Positions 16,321-24,596 of a DNA stretch of 64,000 bases are shown piece by piece; positions within the stretch are counted from its first letter, which is position 1, and every line of letters starts with the position of its first letter. The notes under the pieces are model-generated. The model was not told where the DNA came from, ran no database searches, and worked only from the letters and a program-made list of their open reading frames with translations. The position numbers and the translations under genes were made by a program. This DNA comes from Flexivirga meconopsidis (GTDB taxonomy: Bacteria > Actinomycetota > Actinomycetes > Actinomycetales > Dermatophilaceae), in NCBI RefSeq assembly GCF_026162425.1, contig NZ_JAOBQJ010000002.1:496001-560000 (forward strand), given 5' to 3'.

Positions 16321-17223
16321 ATGGACACCGTCGACGTCACGCTCGGCACGCACACCGTTCCGGTGCCGAAGGGCGGGTACTACGACCGCTTCCGGATGAA
16401 TCCCGACCTCGACGAGGTCGCGCGTGATCCGCGCGTCAGCGACGTGAGCTTCTTCCGGAGCATCCCCAAGACCGTGGTGGAGTCGCCGATCGGCACCACG
16501 CTCACGCCCAACTTCTACTACCGCAACTCCACCGCGCGCCTCACCTACCTGGCCAAGACCGGCGCGATCCGCTCGCGCCTCCCCCGCGAGCTGGACCCGC
16601 TCGAGGTGGCGCCCGGCATCGGCCTCGCCTTCGTGATGTTCTTCCGTTACGACGTCGCCGACATCGACTTCTACACCGAAGCGGCCGTCGGTGCCGCGGT
16701 GCGGCCGGCGCGCCACGGTCACGTCGGATTTGCCGACCTGGCAACGGCTTTGGGCAACAACCACCTCTACGCGTATGTGATGTCGCTACCGGTAAACACT
16801 CAGATCGCGCAGGTGCGCGGCCACGACGGATACGGCTTCCCCAAGTGGGTCACCGAGCTCGACGTCGACATCGACGACGCGCACACGTCCGCGCGGGTGG
16901 CGAACGACACCGGTGGCACCGACATCGCGCTGACGGCGCGCACCCCGAAGCAGAAGCACTACCCCAGCGGCAGCAAGGTCGGATCGCTCACGTCATACAC
17001 CCAGATCGGCGACGACTGGTTCTCGACACTGAGCCAGACCAACGTGCTCGCCTCCGGCGTGCAACTCCTTCCGCGGAAGGTCGACGTCGAGCTCGGCAAC
17101 GGCCGCGTGTCGGACGACCTGCGGTCGCTGGAGACCATCCGGCCCCTGCAGTTCGAGGTGGCGACCGAGGTGCAGATCGCGCTCCACCTGCCCGCACCGA
17201 TCTCGGTGGCGAAGCGCGCATGA
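16321..17223 (+). CDS. Acetoacetate decarboxylase-family protein
   Basis: 300-residue member of the acetoacetate decarboxylase (ADC) superfamily. The Schiff-base lysine is probably Lys175 in GYGFPKWVTELDVD, where the family has GFP(K/R). ADC-like proteins decarboxylate beta-keto acids, but actinobacterial members often have other or unknown activities, so acetone formation should not be assumed. The ATG at 16321 is preferred because GAGGAG lies nine bases before it. Earlier in-frame starts (16294, 16312) overlap the operator or the ribosome site. Its stop overlaps the aldehyde dehydrogenase start (ATGA), so it is the first gene of a three-gene operon under TetR control. Confidence 0.85.
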   Translation: MDTVDVTLGTHTVPVPKGGYYDRFRMNPDLDEVARDPRVSDVSFFRSIPKTVVESPIGTTLTPNFYYRNSTARLTYLAKTGAIRSRLPRELDPLEVAPGIGLAFVMFFRYDVADIDFYTEAAVGAAVRPARHGHVGFADLATALGNNHLYAYVMSLPVNTQIAQVRGHDGYGFPKWVTELDVDIDDAHTSARVANDTGGTDIALTARTPKQKHYPSGSKVGSLTSYTQIGDDWFSTLSQTNVLASGVQLLPRKVDVELGNGRVSDDLRSLETIRPLQFEVATEVQIALHLPAPISVAKRA

Positions 17224-18800
17224 GTGCGACCGTCGCGACGAAAACGGCTCTCGGATCAGTGAATCCGGCGCGTCTGGACTCCCTGGCAGCACGGGTGCAG
17301 ACCGTCGGCGAACGGCCCGCACTCGTCGTCAGCAACGCCATGACCGGCGATGACCTCGGGCAGGTGCCGCGGTGCACCCCCGACGACGTCGCAGCGGCGG
17401 CCGCGCGAGCGCGCGCCGTCCAACCCGCCTGGGTCGCAACGTCGTTCGAGCATCGCGCCGCCATCATGCTGCGCTTCCACGACCTGGTGCTGAAGCGGCA
17501 GGACGAGGTGCTCGACCTGATCCAGCTGGAGAACGGCAAGGCTCGCCGGCACGCGTTCGAAGAGATCATGGACGTCTGCCTCAACGCGCGCTACTACGCG
17601 CACACCGCCGCCGACTACCTGCAGCCGAAGCGCCGCCAGGGTGTGCAGCTCGCCCTGACCAAGGTCACCGAGCTGCGCCACCCGAAGGGTCTGGTCGGGG
17701 TGATCTCGCCCTGGAACTACCCGCTCACCCTCGGCATCAGCGACGCTCTCCCGGCAATCATGGCCGGCAACGCCGTGCTCACCAAGCCCGACCAGCAAAC
17801 GCCCTTCGCCGCACTCTGGGCGGTCGAATTGCTCGAGGAGGCAGGGCTTCCCGCAAGTCTGGTGCAGGTGGTCACCGGGTCGGGGGCCGAGCTCGGCGGC
17901 GCGATCATCGAGCAGTCGGACTTTCTGATGTTCACCGGCTCGACCGCCGTCGGCCGCACCGTCGCGGCCCAGGCCGGCGAGCGGCTCATCGACTGCTCGA
18001 TGGAGCTGGGCGGCAAGAACGCCCTGCTCGTGCTGGACGACGCCGATGTCGACAAGGCGGTGGCCGGTGCGGTGCGCGCATGCTTCTCCAACACCGGTCA
18101 GCTGTGCATCTCGATCGAGCGCATCTATCTGCCGGCGACGCTGTGGGAGGAGTTCAGTGCGAAGTTCGCGCAGGCCGCCCGCGCGCTGACGCTCTCCCCG
18201 GCGCTCGACTACTCGGGCGACATCGGCTCGCTCATCTCCGCCAAGCAGTTCGGCACCGTGACCGACCATGTCCAGGACGCCAAGGACAAGGGCGCGACCG
18301 TGCTCGCCGGTGGCCGGCCAAGGCCCGACCTCGGCCCGCATTTCTACGAGCCGACCATCCTCACCGACGTCGCCGACGACATGACGGTGTTCGCGCACGA
18401 GACCTTCGGACCGGTCGTCTCGCTCTACCGGGTCGCGACCGAGGAGGAAGCGATCGCCCGGGCCAACGACAGCGAATACGGGCTGAATTTCAGTGTCTGG
18501 ACGTCGGATCCGGAGCACGGACGGTCGGTGGCCGCCCGGCTGCAGGCCGGCACGGTCAACGTCAACGACGCGTATGCCGCGACGTGGGGCTCGATCGACG
18601 CGCCCATGGGCGGGATGAAGGCCTCCGGCATCGGTAGTCGCCACGGCGAGCACGGCATCACCAAATACACCGACGCCCAGACGATCGCCGTCGAACGCGT
18701 CCTGCCCGTCGGCGCACCCGACGGAGTCAGTCCGGCGCTCTACGCGCGGGCCGTCACGGCGGCCTTCCGCCTGCTGCGACGCGTGCCCGGCGTCAAGTGA
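17220..18800 (+). CDS. Succinate-semialdehyde dehydrogenase, GabD2 type
   Basis: NAD(P)-dependent aldehyde dehydrogenase of 526 residues, close in sequence pattern to mycobacterial GabD2 (FSNTGQLCISIERIY, DIGSLIS, AWGS-DAPMGGM, GITKYT). The catalytic Glu is in MELGGKN (about 262) and the Cys in GQLCIS (296). The start overlaps the preceding stop by four bases, indicating translational coupling. In this operon it probably oxidises an aldehyde or semialdehyde made by the partner enzymes. Succinate semialdehyde is the family default, not proven here. Confidence 0.87.
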   Translation: MSATVATKTALGSVNPARLDSLAARVQTVGERPALVVSNAMTGDDLGQVPRCTPDDVAAAAARARAVQPAWVATSFEHRAAIMLRFHDLVLKRQDEVLDLIQLENGKARRHAFEEIMDVCLNARYYAHTAADYLQPKRRQGVQLALTKVTELRHPKGLVGVISPWNYPLTLGISDALPAIMAGNAVLTKPDQQTPFAALWAVELLEEAGLPASLVQVVTGSGAELGGAIIEQSDFLMFTGSTAVGRTVAAQAGERLIDCSMELGGKNALLVLDDADVDKAVAGAVRACFSNTGQLCISIERIYLPATLWEEFSAKFAQAARALTLSPALDYSGDIGSLISAKQFGTVTDHVQDAKDKGATVLAGGRPRPDLGPHFYEPTILTDVADDMTVFAHETFGPVVSLYRVATEEEAIARANDSEYGLNFSVWTSDPEHGRSVAARLQAGTVNVNDAYAATWGSIDAPMGGMKASGIGSRHGEHGITKYTDAQTIAVERVLPVGAPDGVSPALYARAVTAAFRLLRRVPGVK

Positions 18801-18844
18801 GCGCCGACCCGATCCACCAAATCTCAAGCCCACGAAGGAAACTC

Positions 18845-19819
18845 ATGCAAGCGATTACTGTCGAGGACAAGACCCAGGACCTGCGGCTGACCGAGGTGCC
18901 CACTCCTGAGCCCGGCCCGGACGAGGTGCTGGTCAAGGTGCAGGCCGCCGGCATCAACCGGGCCGACCTGATGCAACGGCTGGGCCTCTACCCGCCGCCT
19001 GCGGGCATCACCGACATCATGGGCCTGGAGATCTCCGGCACCATCGCGCAGGTCGGCGCCAACGTGACCGGCTGGTCGGTGGGCGACCCGGTCTGCGCAC
19101 TCCTCGCCGGTGGCGGATATGCCCAGTTTGCAGTCGTTCCCGTCGGCCAGCTCCTCCCGATCCCCGACGGCGTCTCGGTCGTCGACGCGGCCGCGCTGCC
19201 GGAGGTCGCGAGCACCGTGTGGTCCAACCTCGTGGTCGAGGCCGGCCTGCGCGCGGGTGAGGCGCTGCTCGTGCACGGCGGTGGCGGCGGCATCGGGACC
19301 CACGCCATACAGGTGGCGAAGGCGTTGGGTGCGAAGGTCGCGGTGACCGTCGGCTCGGAGGACAAGGCGCAGCGCTGTCGCGAGCTCGGCGCGGACATCG
19401 TGATCAACTACCGCGAGCAGGACTTCGCCGAGGAACTCGCCGGACAGGTCGACGTCATCCTGGACATCATGGCGGCGAGCTACCTCGGCCCCAATGTGAA
19501 GGCTCTCGCGCCGGGCGGCCGACTGGTGATCATCGGCATGCAGGGCGGCCTGGTCGGCGAGCTCAATATCGCCGAACTCATCGGCAAGCGCGCCCGGGTC
19601 ATCGGCACCAACGTGCGCAACCGGCCGATCACCGGTCCCGGTTCGAAAGCGGAGATCGTCGAGGCAGTCTGCGAGGGCGAATGGCCTTTGATCGCAGACG
19701 GATCCGTGCGTCCGGTCATCTCGGCGAAGCTGCCGTTGCGCGACGCCGCAGAGGGTCAGGCGTTGCTCGACTCGGCGGGTTCGGTCGGCAAGGTGCTGCT
19801 GCTGCCGGACCACGACTGA
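18845..19819 (+). CDS. NAD(P)H quinone oxidoreductase, PIG3-like MDR family
   Basis: Medium-chain dehydrogenase/reductase of 324 residues of the zinc-free quinone oxidoreductase (TP53I3/PIG3-like) group. It has AAGINRADLMQRLG near the N terminus and the NADPH-binding glycine-rich segment GGGGGIGTHAIQVAKALGA at about 143-161. GAAGGAAA precedes the ATG at 18845, 44 bp after the aldehyde dehydrogenase stop, so it is the third gene of the operon. It probably reduces quinones or enones in the cytosol. It converges with the tetR gene that likely controls it. Confidence 0.87.
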   Translation: MQAITVEDKTQDLRLTEVPTPEPGPDEVLVKVQAAGINRADLMQRLGLYPPPAGITDIMGLEISGTIAQVGANVTGWSVGDPVCALLAGGGYAQFAVVPVGQLLPIPDGVSVVDAAALPEVASTVWSNLVVEAGLRAGEALLVHGGGGGIGTHAIQVAKALGAKVAVTVGSEDKAQRCRELGADIVINYREQDFAEELAGQVDVILDIMAASYLGPNVKALAPGGRLVIIGMQGGLVGELNIAELIGKRARVIGTNVRNRPITGPGSKAEIVEAVCEGEWPLIADGSVRPVISAKLPLRDAAEGQALLDSAGSVGKVLLLPDHD

Positions 19820-19841
19820 CCGGACTGACTGGCCGGGCCGG

Positions 19842-20426
19842 TCACCTCGACCGGGCCTCCTGCATGGCGACCACGGTCTGCCGGATGCGCGCGGCGACCT
19901 CCTTGCGCGACGACGCATCGAGCTTGCCGTCGAGGTAGAGGAAGGCCAGCCCGTGCACCAGCGCCCACATGCCGGTGGCGGTGGCGGCCGGGTCGTCGGT
20001 CTCGATCACCCGGCCGACCGCCTCCCGCAGGTAGGCGTGGATCGCGTCGACCGCGGCCACCCGATCGGGGCTGGTGCGATCACAGCCCTCGGCGAACATC
20101 ACCCGGAACAGCCCCGGCCGGTCGAGCGCGAATTCGACATACGCGACGGCGAGATCGGCCAGGTCGGTGGTCGAGGCCGGCTCGGGGTGCCGGGCGGCGA
20201 GCCCGGCCATCAACTCCTGGTAGCCCACGGCCGCAACCGCCGACAGCAGTGAGATGCGGTCGGGGAAATGCCGGTATGGCGCAGCACTCGACACCCCCGC
20301 CTTGCGTGCCACCGCACGCAGCGAAAGTTCGACCTCGCCGTCCTCGTCGAGCATCTCCACGGCCGTCCGCACCAGCGTCGCGGGCAGGTCGCCGTGATGG
20401 TAGCTCGCCTGCTGCTTGTCCACCAT
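19842..20426 (-). CDS. TetR/AcrR-family repressor of the adjacent regulon
   Basis: 194-residue TetR protein with an N-terminal helix-turn-helix (LSLRAVARKAGVSSAAPYRHF, about residues 33-53) and a TetR_C ligand domain that includes FALDRPGLFRVMF. I chose ATG 20426 (MVDKQQASYHHGDLP), since this N terminus is typical of the group. Its operator lies 17 bases upstream, and similar sites stand at the promoters of the operon at 16321 and the fusion gene at 14465. It is therefore most likely a local repressor relieved by a substrate of that pathway. The effector is unknown. Confidence 0.88.
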   Translation of the reverse strand: MVDKQQASYHHGDLPATLVRTAVEMLDEDGEVELSLRAVARKAGVSSAAPYRHFPDRISLLSAVAAVGYQELMAGLAARHPEPASTTDLADLAVAYVEFALDRPGLFRVMFAEGCDRTSPDRVAAVDAIHAYLREAVGRVIETDDPAATATGMWALVHGLAFLYLDGKLDASSRKEVAARIRQTVVAMQEARSR

Positions 20427-20433
20427 TCCTCCA

Positions 20434-20465
20434 GCATACAGCCTATGTATGCGCTGCTTACATAG
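20434..20465 (-). promoter_or_regulatory. TetR operator at the tetR promoter
   Basis: CTATGTA (20443-20449) and TACATAG (20459-20465) form a perfect inverted repeat with a 9-base spacer. A second dyad, GCATACA (20434-20440) with TGTATGC (20446-20452), overlaps it. Read on the minus strand the core is ATGTAAGCAGCGCATACAT, the best copy of the operator shared by three promoters in this window. Confidence 0.75.
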
Positions 20466-20471
20466 CACGTG

Positions 20472-21074
20472 TCACAGGCGCGCCTCGACGGTGCGCCCCG
20501 GGTCGCGGCCGAGGAAGCGCAACAGCCGCGCCGCGGGGTCGTCGCCGTCCTGCCCGGCGAGGGCTGGCGCGTAGGCGCCCCATTGGCGCAACGGCTCGAC
20601 GAGAGCTCGCGCCGCGGGGTCGAGCTGGGCGGCGAGCCCGTCGGTCAGCGGGCTCGGGGCACCGAGCGACGAGGTGATGTCCCAGGCGTGGACCGCCGCA
20701 TCCAACGCGGCCATCGCCGCCGCGACATCGGCGGCCTGCGGCCCCTGCGGCAACGGCGTCGACACCTGCGCCGCGCCGCCGTCAACCGTCGCCCAAGCGT
20801 CGCGGGCGCGGACGAGGGCAGCATCGACATACGCCGAGAGCCCGGTCGCCGGCGCACCGGTCGGCGCGAAGGGATCGCCCTCCGGCCCGGGACCGCCGTC
20901 GATGCCCGCGGCCCAGATGACCTGGTCGAGCACGGCGTGCTCCAGCACTTGCCCGACGCTCCAGTCCGCGCAGGCCGAAGGACGGGCCAGGTCGGCCGGC
21001 CCGAGCCTGCGAGCGGCCGATCGCAGGGCGTCGTGAGCTTCGTCGATGATCGAGATGACATTGGTGGTGTTCAT
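20472..21074 (-). CDS. TIGR03086-family (DinB-like) metal-binding protein
   Basis: 200-residue protein of the TIGR03086 / maleylpyruvate-isomerase N-terminal-domain type: a four-helix DinB-like bundle with the conserved CADWSVGQVLEHAV and VHAWDIT segments, whose histidines bind a metal ion. Some relatives are thiol-dependent transferases using mycothiol, but most are uncharacterised. CAAGGAGA precedes the ATG at 21074. It starts 32 bp after the EamA exporter on the same strand and is probably co-transcribed with it. Confidence 0.82.
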   Translation of the reverse strand: MNTTNVISIIDEAHDALRSAARRLGPADLARPSACADWSVGQVLEHAVLDQVIWAAGIDGGPGPEGDPFAPTGAPATGLSAYVDAALVRARDAWATVDGGAAQVSTPLPQGPQAADVAAAMAALDAAVHAWDITSSLGAPSPLTDGLAAQLDPAARALVEPLRQWGAYAPALAGQDGDDPAARLLRFLGRDPGRTVEARL

Positions 21075-21106
21075 GGCGGATCTCCTTGTGGTTACTTGTT
21101 TTTCGT

Positions 21107-22930
21107 TCAGGACAGGACGGGAGCACAGGTGGTCTCTGCGGGCCGCGCGCGACGCCTGGCGATACGCTGCAGTTGCCCTTCTCCGACTCCGAGGCCGGCC
21201 AGGATGAGCGCGACGCCGACAACGACCGGGACTCCGACGGACTCGCCGGCGGTAATGGCGCCAACCGCGATCGCGAAGACCGGCACCAGGTAGTCGACGG
21301 ATGCCGCGCGCGCGGCGCCGATGTCGCGCACCAGCCGGAAGTAGAGCAACGACGCGTAGCCGGTCGCACCGACCCCCAGGATGACCACCGCGCCGAGCGC
21401 GGTGGGTGTGATCGCGCCGACCCGCAGGCCGAGCGCAGGCGTCAGCCCGGCCTGTATGACGGTGGCCGCGGCCAGCTGCGAGGCCGCCACACCGAGTGCG
21501 CTCCCGGTGCCGGCCTGGAACCGGCGCGCCCACACATACCCTGCGGCATAACTCGTCGCCGCGCCGAGACAAAGCAGCGCACCGATCACCCTCGATTCGC
21601 CGGCGAAGGGATTGACGACGATGACAATCCCCGCGAATGCGATCACGAATCCCACGACGACCCGGCGCGTGCTGGCCTCGCCGCGCAGGGCCACGGCGGC
21701 GACGAGCACGGTGAGCAGCGGCGTCAGACCGATCAGCGCACCGGCGGCCCCAGCGGTGGTGCCGCGTTCGCCATACGTGAGCAGGAGGTAGGGCACGACG
21801 TTGGCGAGCAGTGCGCCGACTGCGGTGATCGCCCAGCCGCGGCGGCCGCGCACGAGTCGGTCCCCGCGCCAGCGCACGACCGCGACCAGCACCAGCGTCG
21901 CAAGCGCGAGCCGCGAAAGCACCAGTGCGCCAGGCGAGAACGCCTCCCCTGCGAGCCGGATCAGGCTGAAACTCGACCCCCAGATCGCAGCCTGCGCGAC
22001 AAACCGCAGCATGGTGCCGGGGCGCTTCGCCCGCGCGCTCGGCACCGCGGGGCGCCTCACCCGTCGGCCGGGCCGTCCCGTGCGCTGACTCGCCACCAGT
22101 GCAGTCAGGGCCGCGACCATCCCGACGACCTGCACGCCGGTGAGGTGCTCGCCGAGCGCGACCACACCGATCACCGCCGCGGTCAGCGGGGAGAGCAGGC
22201 CGAGCATCGCGGTCGGCGCCGCGGGCAGCGCCCGCACACCTCGAAACCACAGCGTGTAGGCGAGCAGTCCGCCGACCAGCCCGAGCCAGACGTACCCACC
22301 GAATCCCTTGGCCGTCACGTCGGTCGGGACACCCTCGACCAGCAGGGCAGGTGCCGCGAGCACCAGTCCTCCGCCGGTGAGCAGCCATCCTGCGTACGCC
22401 GTGGGCGACACCTGCGGAGGGCGACCCCACCTCTTCGAGAGCACGACGCCGAGCGCCATACACAAGGCGCCGCAGAGACCGGCGGACACGCCCGCTACGT
22501 CGAGCCGCGCGGTCGGGCCGAGCACGACCAGCCCGACTCCGATCACACCGAGCACGCCCGCCCCGAGACGCCAAGGCGTCGGCCGCTCGCCGAGGATCCC
22601 GGCGGCAAGAGCGGCCACGACGAGCGGTTGGATTGCGCCGAGGGTGGCGGCGACCCCGCCGGGCAGCCGCTCCGCGGCGAGGAAGAGCAGCGGGAAGAAC
22701 ATCCCGATGTTGAGGGCGCCGAGCACGAGCGCACGCCACCACCAGGAGCCACGCGGAAGCGAGCGGGTGACCGCGAGTGCGAGCAGGCCGGCGGGCAATG
22801 CCCGGGCGAGCCCGGCGAAGAGCGGATGACCCGGCGGCAGCGCTTGGGTGGTCACCGCGTAGGTCGTGCCCCACACGGTCGGTGCGACGGCCGTCGCGAG
22901 CAGGATGCGTAGGTCCGAGATTGCGGTCAT
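21107..22930 (-). CDS. Double-length EamA (DMT) exporter, two transporters fused
   Basis: 607-residue membrane protein, about twice the usual 300 residues of EamA drug/metabolite exporters. The first copy (about residues 1-290) begins WGTTYAVTTQALPPGHP. The second (about 310-595) begins again with WGSSFSLIRLAGEAFSPG. Each contains the two five-helix EamA repeats, so about 20 helices are expected. An Arg-rich linker (GRPGRRVRRP) joins them with no stop or frame break. ATG 22930 was chosen because it directly precedes the first helix. The divergent LysR gene 79 bp away and the palindrome between them suggest LysR control. Substrate unknown. Confidence 0.85.
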   Translation of the reverse strand: MTAISDLRILLATAVAPTVWGTTYAVTTQALPPGHPLFAGLARALPAGLLALAVTRSLPRGSWWWRALVLGALNIGMFFPLLFLAAERLPGGVAATLGAIQPLVVAALAAGILGERPTPWRLGAGVLGVIGVGLVVLGPTARLDVAGVSAGLCGALCMALGVVLSKRWGRPPQVSPTAYAGWLLTGGGLVLAAPALLVEGVPTDVTAKGFGGYVWLGLVGGLLAYTLWFRGVRALPAAPTAMLGLLSPLTAAVIGVVALGEHLTGVQVVGMVAALTALVASQRTGRPGRRVRRPAVPSARAKRPGTMLRFVAQAAIWGSSFSLIRLAGEAFSPGALVLSRLALATLVLVAVVRWRGDRLVRGRRGWAITAVGALLANVVPYLLLTYGERGTTAGAAGALIGLTPLLTVLVAAVALRGEASTRRVVVGFVIAFAGIVIVVNPFAGESRVIGALLCLGAATSYAAGYVWARRFQAGTGSALGVAASQLAAATVIQAGLTPALGLRVGAITPTALGAVVILGVGATGYASLLYFRLVRDIGAARAASVDYLVPVFAIAVGAITAGESVGVPVVVGVALILAGLGVGEGQLQRIARRRARPAETTCAPVLS

Positions 22931-22947
22931 GACTCCAGACTCGGCGC

Positions 22948-23003
22948 GCACGATCAATCTGTCCAAGACATGGATGACATGACAACAATCGTGCTGCACG
23001 ATT
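22948..23003 (+). promoter_or_regulatory. LysR-type binding site between eamA and lysR
   Basis: AATCGTGCTGCACGATT (22987-23003) is a perfect 17-bp palindrome that fits the LysR T-N11-A rule (ATCGTGCTGCACGAT). It ends six bases before the lysR start codon. A further half-site, GCACGATCAAT, lies at 22948-22958 nearer the exporter. The arrangement fits autorepression of lysR and activation of the divergent EamA gene. Confidence 0.7.
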
Positions 23004-23009
23004 GATCTC

Positions 23010-23870
23010 ATGGAGTTGCAACAGCTGCGTTACGTCCTCGCCGTGGCCGAGCAGCGGAATTTCACCCGTGCGGCCGCGCAATGCTTCGTCGCGCAATCGG
23101 CACTGAGTCACCAGGTCAAGGCACTCGAGCACGAGCTCGGTGTGCCGCTCTTTGCCCGGACCAGCCGCCGGGTCGAGGTGACCGCTGCAGGGGAGGCGTT
23201 CCTGCCCGCTGCGCGCGCCTGCCTGGAAGCGGCGGACCGCGCGGCAACCGACGCGGCCGGAGCCGCCGGCCTGCTGCGGGGATCGCTGCGCATCGGGGCG
23301 ATTCCCACCGTGACCGCGGTGGACCTCCCTCGCCTGATCGAACGCTTCAACCGGGCCCACCCCGAAGTCGGGGTGTCGCTCGTGGTGGGCGCGAGCGGGG
23401 AGCTGCAGGAGGCGATCGAAGCAGGAAAGCTCGACGTCTGCTTCTTGGGCCTGCCGGCGAATTCGGTTCCACGCGTGGCACATCGGGCGCTCGACCGCCA
23501 TCGCCTGGTCGCCGTGGTCGCGGCCGATCACCGGTTGGCCGGACGCCGCCGGGTGAGGCTGGCAGACCTTGCGGACGACGCCTTTGCCGACTTCCCGGCC
23601 GGCACCAGCGGTCGCCAGCAGTCGGACGAGGCGTTCGACGCTGCGGGCCTGGTGCGATCGGTGCCGTTCGAGTCGACCACCGCGGAGCTGCTGGTCGACC
23701 TGGTCGAGCGCCATCTCGCGATCACGCTCCTCGCCCCCGGCGTCATCCCACGCCGGCGCTCCATCGCCCGCGTCGCAGTCTCTGACGGGCCGGAACGGGT
23801 GGAATACCTGGGGTGGAGGGCGCTCAACCCGAGCCCGGCCGCGCGCGCGTTCACCGAGCTCGTCGCCTGA
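23010..23870 (+). CDS. LysR-family regulator of the EamA operon
   Basis: 286-residue LysR protein. The N-terminal wHTH (FTRAAAQCFVAQSALSHQVKALEHELG, roughly residues 18-44, here listed in two runs: FTRAAAQCFVAQSALS and HQVKALEHELG) is followed by a periplasmic-binding-like effector domain. It is divergent from the fused EamA exporter, with a palindromic LysR site in the gap. The ligand is probably the exported compound. The gene ends next to the promoter of the FadR-type regulator, with a 9-bp inverted repeat across its stop codon. Confidence 0.88.
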   Translation: MELQQLRYVLAVAEQRNFTRAAAQCFVAQSALSHQVKALEHELGVPLFARTSRRVEVTAAGEAFLPAARACLEAADRAATDAAGAAGLLRGSLRIGAIPTVTAVDLPRLIERFNRAHPEVGVSLVVGASGELQEAIEAGKLDVCFLGLPANSVPRVAHRALDRHRLVAVVAADHRLAGRRRVRLADLADDAFADFPAGTSGRQQSDEAFDAAGLVRSVPFESTTAELLVDLVERHLAITLLAPGVIPRRRSIARVAVSDGPERVEYLGWRALNPSPAARAFTELVA

Positions 23871-23891
23871 TGTGACCCTTGACACATCAGG
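23866..23891. terminator. Inverted repeat across the lysR stop codon
   Basis: CCTGATGTG (23866-23874) and CACATCAGG (23883-23891), an exact 9-bp repeat with an 8-base loop. It may end lysR transcription. Because it also contains the -35 of the next promoter, it could instead be an operator. Confidence 0.45.
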
Positions 23892-23913
23892 TCATCAAGT
23901 GATCTAGTCACTT
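23879..23913 (+). promoter_or_regulatory. Promoter and operator of the FadR-creatininase operon
   Basis: -35 TTGACA (23879-23884), an 18-bp spacer and -10 TCTAGT (23903-23908). The perfect dyad AAGTGATCTAGTCACTT (23897-23913) covers the -10 and ends two bases before the GTG start codon. This is typical of autorepression by a GntR/FadR protein, and such a gene begins at 23916. The message would be nearly leaderless. Confidence 0.7.
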
Positions 23914-23915
23914 TC

Positions 23916-24596
23916 GTGACCGCACAGACTTCGCTGACCAGTCGCCTCGCCGACGAGATCGTCGAGCTCATCGTCACGGGCGGACTGCGCCCCGGCGATG
24001 CACTCGAGTCCAGTCGGGCACTCGCGCAGCGCTTCGAGGTGACCACGCCCACCGTGCGCGAAGCGCTGCGCCGGCTGGAGGCCACCGACATCGTCCGCTT
24101 CCGGCACGGCTCCGGCACGTATGTCGGGGACGGGCTCGATCGGCGAATGGTCGTCAACCAGCATGCCGATGCGCCTGCCGATGCGATCGCCGAACTCATC
24201 GGCACCCGACTGCTGCTCGAGCCGGCGATCGCCGCCGAGGCCGCCCGGCGGCGGACCGATGCCGACCTGGCGACCCTTGACACCGCGGTGTCCAACGCCC
24301 TCTCGCCCCAACGCGGCGACGAACGCCCGGCCGTGCATTTCCACGTCGCGGTGGCCGCCGCGACCGGCAACCGGCTGGTCGCCGAAACCATCGAGGCGCT
24401 GCTGCACATCCGTTCACGCGAGCAGGTCGAGATCCGGCATCGCTACGACGACCGGGAGCGCGACCACGCCGAGCACGTGCAGATCGTCGAGGCGATCCGG
24501 GCCGGGGACGCCGAGCGCGCGGAGGAGCTGACCCGCGGGCACCTCGAAGCGATCCGGAGCACGCTCTCCGCGCCGAAGGGACGTGTCGCAAAATGA
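23916..24596 (+). CDS. GntR/FadR-family transcriptional regulator
   Basis: 226-residue FadR-subfamily regulator starting at GTG. An N-terminal winged HTH (LRPGDALESSRALAQRF, TPTVREALRRLEA, about residues 20-70) is followed by an all-helical FCD ligand domain whose histidines (HFHVAVAAATGNR, EHVQIVEAI) usually bind a metal and a carboxylate effector. It overlaps the creatininase gene by four bases and is the first gene of a four-gene operon, so it probably represses the operon until the substrate appears. Confidence 0.88.
   Translation: MTAQTSLTSRLADEIVELIVTGGLRPGDALESSRALAQRFEVTTPTVREALRRLEATDIVRFRHGSGTYVGDGLDRRMVVNQHADAPADAIAELIGTRLLLEPAIAAEAARRRTDADLATLDTAVSNALSPQRGDERPAVHFHVAVAAATGNRLVAETIEALLHIRSREQVEIRHRYDDRERDHAEHVQIVEAIRAGDAERAEELTRGHLEAIRSTLSAPKGRVAK

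Noticed and set aside
20472-23885. A 1137-residue minus-strand reading frame
   Set aside because: Only the last 200 residues are a real gene (TIGR03086). The rest is the out-of-frame shadow of the EamA gene and antisense to lysR.
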